The notes beneath the pieces are model-generated. The model did not search any database and had not been told where the DNA came from. It worked only from the letters and a program-made list of their open reading frames with translations. Source: Ruminococcus sp. UBA4385 (lineage in GTDB: Bacteria > Bacillota_A > Clostridia > Oscillospirales > Ruminococcaceae). Taken from it: a stretch of DNA of 7,761 bases. Shown here one piece after another: positions 5,446 through 7,761 of this stretch; the stretch's first letter is position 1; each line of letters starts with the position of its first letter. The stretch spans positions 1-7,761 of the forward strand of contig DGRP01000023.1 in the NCBI GenBank assembly GCA_002391065.1. The letters run 5' to 3'. The position numbers and the translations under genes were made by a program.

Positions 5446-6245
5446 CTGATGGTCTTTTTCTTCTTTTTCTTGGGCTCTTTAACGGGAGTTTCCTCTGCGG
5501 ACTTATCCTCGAATATCTGCTCTCCTGTCTGGTATGCAAATTCGGGATTGACCTCTCCCCTCTTATCGTAGTAGGGCTGGATAACGTGCTTTCTGACTAC
5601 AGGGTAGCAGTTGAAGCATATTACAAAGCACAGGAAAGAGAACGGCCAGAAGATTATTACAAACAGCGACGGCCACAGGAACAGATAACACGGAACTATA
5701 ACAAGGAATGATATCAGCAGCGTCCACATGGACTGCTTCAATCCAAGTGAAACAAGATAGAACGAGTTTTTGAGTATCTGCCACATTTTCAGGTTTGTGG
5801 AGCTTATCATGATATAGATGTAAAAATGCATCATAAAAAATGTAAGCATACACATCAAAGAAATGATAAACGGCACATAGATCATCGAGTTCTGCTGCGC
5901 CCACATATAATACGTCGGAACACCTACAATAAAGCCTGCTGTGAAGAGAATGTCAATAAAGCTCATCACAAAGCCCTGTTTAAGGTTCTTCTTGAACGAA
6001 TCCCAGAAGTCATGAAGCAGGAACACTGGTCTTTCCTGAGAGAAGTTTCTGCACACCTTGGTCATTGCAGCTGTAGCAGGACCTATTGTCACTACAGGAA
6101 GACAGAAAAGAATATAGAGAAGATTTACCTCTATAAGCTTCCACATATGCCTGCCGTATACCTCCCAGAATTTGAAAAAGCCCTTTTTCTCATGAGGGGT
6201 GCGCAGCACTCCCCTGCGCTGATAGTTGTTATCAAAAAGTCCCAT
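5442..6245 (-). CDS. DUF624/YesL-like membrane protein
   Basis: An integral membrane protein of unknown function, 267 residues from the ATG at 6245. That start gives MGLFDNNYQRRG, the usual beginning of the family; the in-frame GTG at 6260 overlaps the only Shine-Dalgarno (AGGGAG, 6260-6265), which is itself rather far (14 bases) from the ATG. The family hallmark is VVTIGPATAAMTKVCRNF (51-68), just after the first membrane segment (37-58). Further segments lie near 91-112, 121-146, 171-190 and 190-212. The C-terminus is polar and ends in a lysine run (KKKKKKTIR), probably cytoplasmic. It follows the SpoIIM-like gene by 30 bases and ends inside the shared terminator, so it is the last gene of the proC unit. 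YesL relatives often sit near sugar-transport genes; none is visible here. Confidence 0.8.
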   Translation of the reverse strand: MGLFDNNYQRRGVLRTPHEKKGFFKFWEVYGRHMWKLIEVNLLYILFCLPVVTIGPATAAMTKVCRNFSQERPVFLLHDFWDSFKKNLKQGFVMSFIDILFTAGFIVGVPTYYMWAQQNSMIYVPFIISLMCMLTFFMMHFYIYIMISSTNLKMWQILKNSFYLVSLGLKQSMWTLLISFLVIVPCYLFLWPSLFVIIFWPFSFLCFVICFNCYPVVRKHVIQPYYDKRGEVNPEFAYQTGEQIFEDKSAEETPVKEPKKKKKKTIR

Positions 6246-6275
6246 CTGAAATTTAAACACTCCCTGTTATTAAAC

Positions 6276-6821
6276 CTATTGATATATTTTTGCAAATATA
6301 AACTGTATCGCCGAAGCCGTGACCGACACTGCCAGCAAAAGCAGAAACCTCTGTGCATAGAGCTTTACTGTGTCCTTCATTCCAAGGACCGCATTGCCCG
6401 TGAAGGTATGTCTGAGATAAACTCCAGACAGACCTGCCGCCTCAATGCAGGCAAAGGACAGTGCCGCCGCAGTCAGTACCGTGAACGGTATGCAGACCGC
6501 TATAACAGTGCTCAGTCCCTCAGTACCGTAGGACAGATAAAGCTGTGAAAGCTGTGCTCCCTGACCCATGCCCCGAATGAGCATCACTATAAATGTCAGA
6601 GGCTGACCTATCGGAAAAAAGCCCGAAAAGAAGATCACTGCCATATATGCCGCAGTTCCTGCGAAAGAACGTATAGCCAGCCACAGCGGCTCTCCGAAAA
6701 CAATGCCCGAAGCAGTCTTTGAAAGGCTCATACTAAGCACTCCGAAAATCTCTCCCAGAAGTGCCGCACCCATAAAAAGCGCAAACAGACCTGTTCTTGC
6801 CTTAGTCGGATCCTTATTCAT
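6276..6821 (-). CDS. Small polytopic membrane protein, possibly SpoIIM-like
   Basis: A 181-residue protein from the ATG at 6821. The Shine-Dalgarno GAGGGGG (6829-6835) is 7 bases from this ATG but only 1 from the ATG at 6827, which decides the start. There are about five hydrophobic segments (11-31, 46-65, 69-84, 102-125, 157-177). The pattern FFSGFFPIGQPLTFIVMLIR (64-83) followed by GMGQGAQLSQLYLSYG recalls the conserved core of stage II sporulation protein M relatives, where a Gly-rich pair of helices follows an IG-P turn. This is pattern resemblance from memory, so the family call is tentative; SpoIIM itself takes part in peptidoglycan hydrolysis during engulfment. It lies 48 bases after proC and 30 before the DUF624 gene on the same strand, consistent with one operon. 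Confidence 0.6.
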   Translation of the reverse strand: MNKDPTKARTGLFALFMGAALLGEIFGVLSMSLSKTASGIVFGEPLWLAIRSFAGTAAYMAVIFFSGFFPIGQPLTFIVMLIRGMGQGAQLSQLYLSYGTEGLSTVIAVCIPFTVLTAAALSFACIEAAGLSGVYLRHTFTGNAVLGMKDTVKLYAQRFLLLLAVSVTASAIQFIFAKIYQ

Positions 6822-6869
6822 AAACATTCCCCCTCAGAGCAATTATATGCCTGCGAGGGAAATAATATT

Positions 6870-7670
6870 CTATTTCGAGAGCTCGTATGCTCTGTTAGTG
6901 CAGGCCTTGCAGCACTCCTGAACGGCTTCATCAAGGCCGCCTGCTCTGAGCTTTTCAAGTCCTGCGATAGTTGTACCGCCCTTCGAGGACACCATCTCGA
7001 TAAGCTCATCAATTGTTTTTCCGCTGTCGGTTATCATCTTTGCTGAGCCTATAAGAGACTTTGCAAAAAGGTCTGTTGCTGCCTGAGTGTCAATACCGAC
7101 TGACTCTGCATACTTGACAAAGCTCTGGGCATACAGATAGATAAACGCAGGTGATGAACCGTTTATTGCGATTATCTCTTTCATTTTATCCTTCGGAACA
7201 ACAGCATAGATACCGCACGAGCCGAATATCTCGCACACAAACTTAAACTCCTCATCAGTAACGCTGTCAGACCTTGAAAGTGCAGTTGCACCCTCACCGA
7301 GAAGAAGAGGTGTGTTAGGCATTACAAGCACTACCTTTGCGCCCTCAACAGTCTGTGAGGCGATATACTCATCTGTAATTCCTGCACAGATAGAAATGAT
7401 GACAGTGTTCTTTGTAACCTCAGGCTTTATAGCTTCGAGCACATCATCAAGCTGCTGAGGCTTCACAGCAAGGAACACATAGCTGCACGAGCCAACAAGC
7501 TCTGCTGCGTCTGCTGTTATCTTAGCGCCAAGCTGCTCTGCTCTTACGCAGGCCTCCTGATAGGTGTCAAAAGCATAAAGCGAAACCTCGCTGCTCTTCT
7601 CCGAGCCCTTAATGCCCTTCATTATCGCATAGCCCATATTGCCTGCGCCTATAAATCCAACAGTCGTCAT
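6870..7670 (-). CDS. proC: Pyrroline-5-carboxylate reductase
   Basis: Catalyses the last step of proline synthesis, reducing pyrroline-5-carboxylate to proline with NAD(P)H, in the cytoplasm. The start is the ATG at 7670 (266 residues, usual length for the family) with AAGGAG (7678-7683) seven bases upstream; the frame is open further back to 7718 but without such a site. The Rossmann motif GFIGAGNMGYAIMKG is at residues 5-19, followed by VFLAVKPQQL (65-74), ISICAGI (92-98) and VMPNTPLLLGEGATALS (116-132). The C-terminal dimerisation/substrate part has INGSSPAFIYLYAQS (169-183, usually SGSGPAY) and SSKGGTTIAGLEKL (228-241, usually SPGGTT). A Cys-rich ECCKAC lies near the C-terminus. It is the first visible gene of a minus-strand unit with two membrane proteins. 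No glutamate kinase gene is seen next to it. Confidence 0.95.
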   Translation of the reverse strand: MTTVGFIGAGNMGYAIMKGIKGSEKSSEVSLYAFDTYQEACVRAEQLGAKITADAAELVGSCSYVFLAVKPQQLDDVLEAIKPEVTKNTVIISICAGITDEYIASQTVEGAKVVLVMPNTPLLLGEGATALSRSDSVTDEEFKFVCEIFGSCGIYAVVPKDKMKEIIAINGSSPAFIYLYAQSFVKYAESVGIDTQAATDLFAKSLIGSAKMITDSGKTIDELIEMVSSKGGTTIAGLEKLRAGGLDEAVQECCKACTNRAYELSK

Positions 7671-7761
7671 AATAAGACTCCTTCCGAGTATTTCAAAATA
7701 CTTTAGGCAACACCGCACGACCCATGTGCATCAGATGCGCCGTCCAGATTTTCGTCAGATT
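7671..7761 (-). other. Upstream region of proC with hairpin; possible end of another frame or repeat
   Basis: Right before the proC ribosome binding site is a perfect hairpin AGTATTT-TG-AAATACT (7687-7702, minus strand). Farther up is the short palindrome GCATC-T-GATGC (7728-7738) and a near-repeat AATCTGACG/AATCTGGACG at the window edge. On the minus strand bases 7761-7693 form an open frame (ending LPKVF, stop TGA) that enters from outside the window. It may be the tail of a gene or part of a dispersed repeat; I cannot tell. I see no clear promoter here. Confidence 0.35.

Noticed and set aside
5826..6548. Plus-strand open frame of 240 codons
   Set aside because: Antisense to the DUF624 and SpoIIM-like genes; its composition (many His, Cys, Arg) is typical of an antisense shadow and it bridges two real genes.
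6842..6870. Internal promoter before the SpoIIM-like gene (TATAAT on the minus strand at 6842-6847)
   Set aside because: No acceptable -35 at the right distance and no extended -10; operon transcription from upstream is simpler.
7671..7718. Longer start for proC
   Set aside because: The ATG at 7670 has AAGGAG at ideal spacing and gives the family's usual N-terminus directly before the Rossmann motif.

Overview
The window looks like chromosomal DNA from a Gram-positive Clostridia-type bacterium, probably an Oscillospiraceae/Ruminococcus-like gut anaerobe. The reasons are a T-box leader in front of alanyl-tRNA synthetase, consensus sigma-A promoters, strong GGAGG-type ribosome binding sites, a clostridial-type Cys-rich insert in AlaRS, and a mix of a CPCC-domain protein, a DUF624/YesL-like protein and a SpoIIM-like protein. 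The genus is an inference from gene flavour. No rRNA, tRNA, CRISPR array, transposase or phage gene is visible.

Layout. (1) 1-1792, minus strand: alaS, cut off by the window's left edge in the editing domain. The reading frame continues without a stop upstream of the normal AlaRS start into a complete CPCC zinc-ribbon-like domain. (2) 1793-2400: its regulatory leader. A consensus promoter (2371-2399) drives a T-box riboswitch with a terminator (2134-2168). Between that terminator and the gene lies a ~318-bp non-coding element (1816-2133) bounded by inverted arrays of 7-bp repeats and by two hairpins that differ only by compensatory changes. (3) 2423-3787, plus strand: a divergent consensus promoter and a membrane-anchored alpha/beta hydrolase (lipase/esterase type). 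(4) 3788-5402, plus strand: an intergenic region with four copies of AAAGTTCAA/TTGAACTTT, then an XRE-type helix-turn-helix domain fused to an AlaA-type alanine aminotransferase. (5) 5407-5445: a strong bidirectional terminator between convergent units. (6) 5442-7670, minus strand: a compact set proC - SpoIIM-like membrane protein - DUF624 membrane protein. (7) 7671-7761: a short upstream stretch with a hairpin and possibly the tail of another frame or a repeat.

How the parts relate. alaS consumes alanine and is controlled by uncharged tRNA-Ala through the T-box, while the aminotransferase makes or degrades alanine and carries its own DNA-binding domain, with likely operator copies on its promoter. 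Both enzymes share an unusual design: an extra N-terminal domain is joined in frame, yet a strong Shine-Dalgarno and ATG remain exactly where the ordinary enzyme begins (alaS ATG at 1522; alaA ATG at 4182). Each gene could therefore yield two proteins, a fusion and a plain enzyme. This repeated architecture, the structured heptad-repeat element in the alaS leader and the aminotransferase operators are the most interesting things here. proC with its two membrane neighbours, and the hydrolase, look like ordinary housekeeping or accessory genes.
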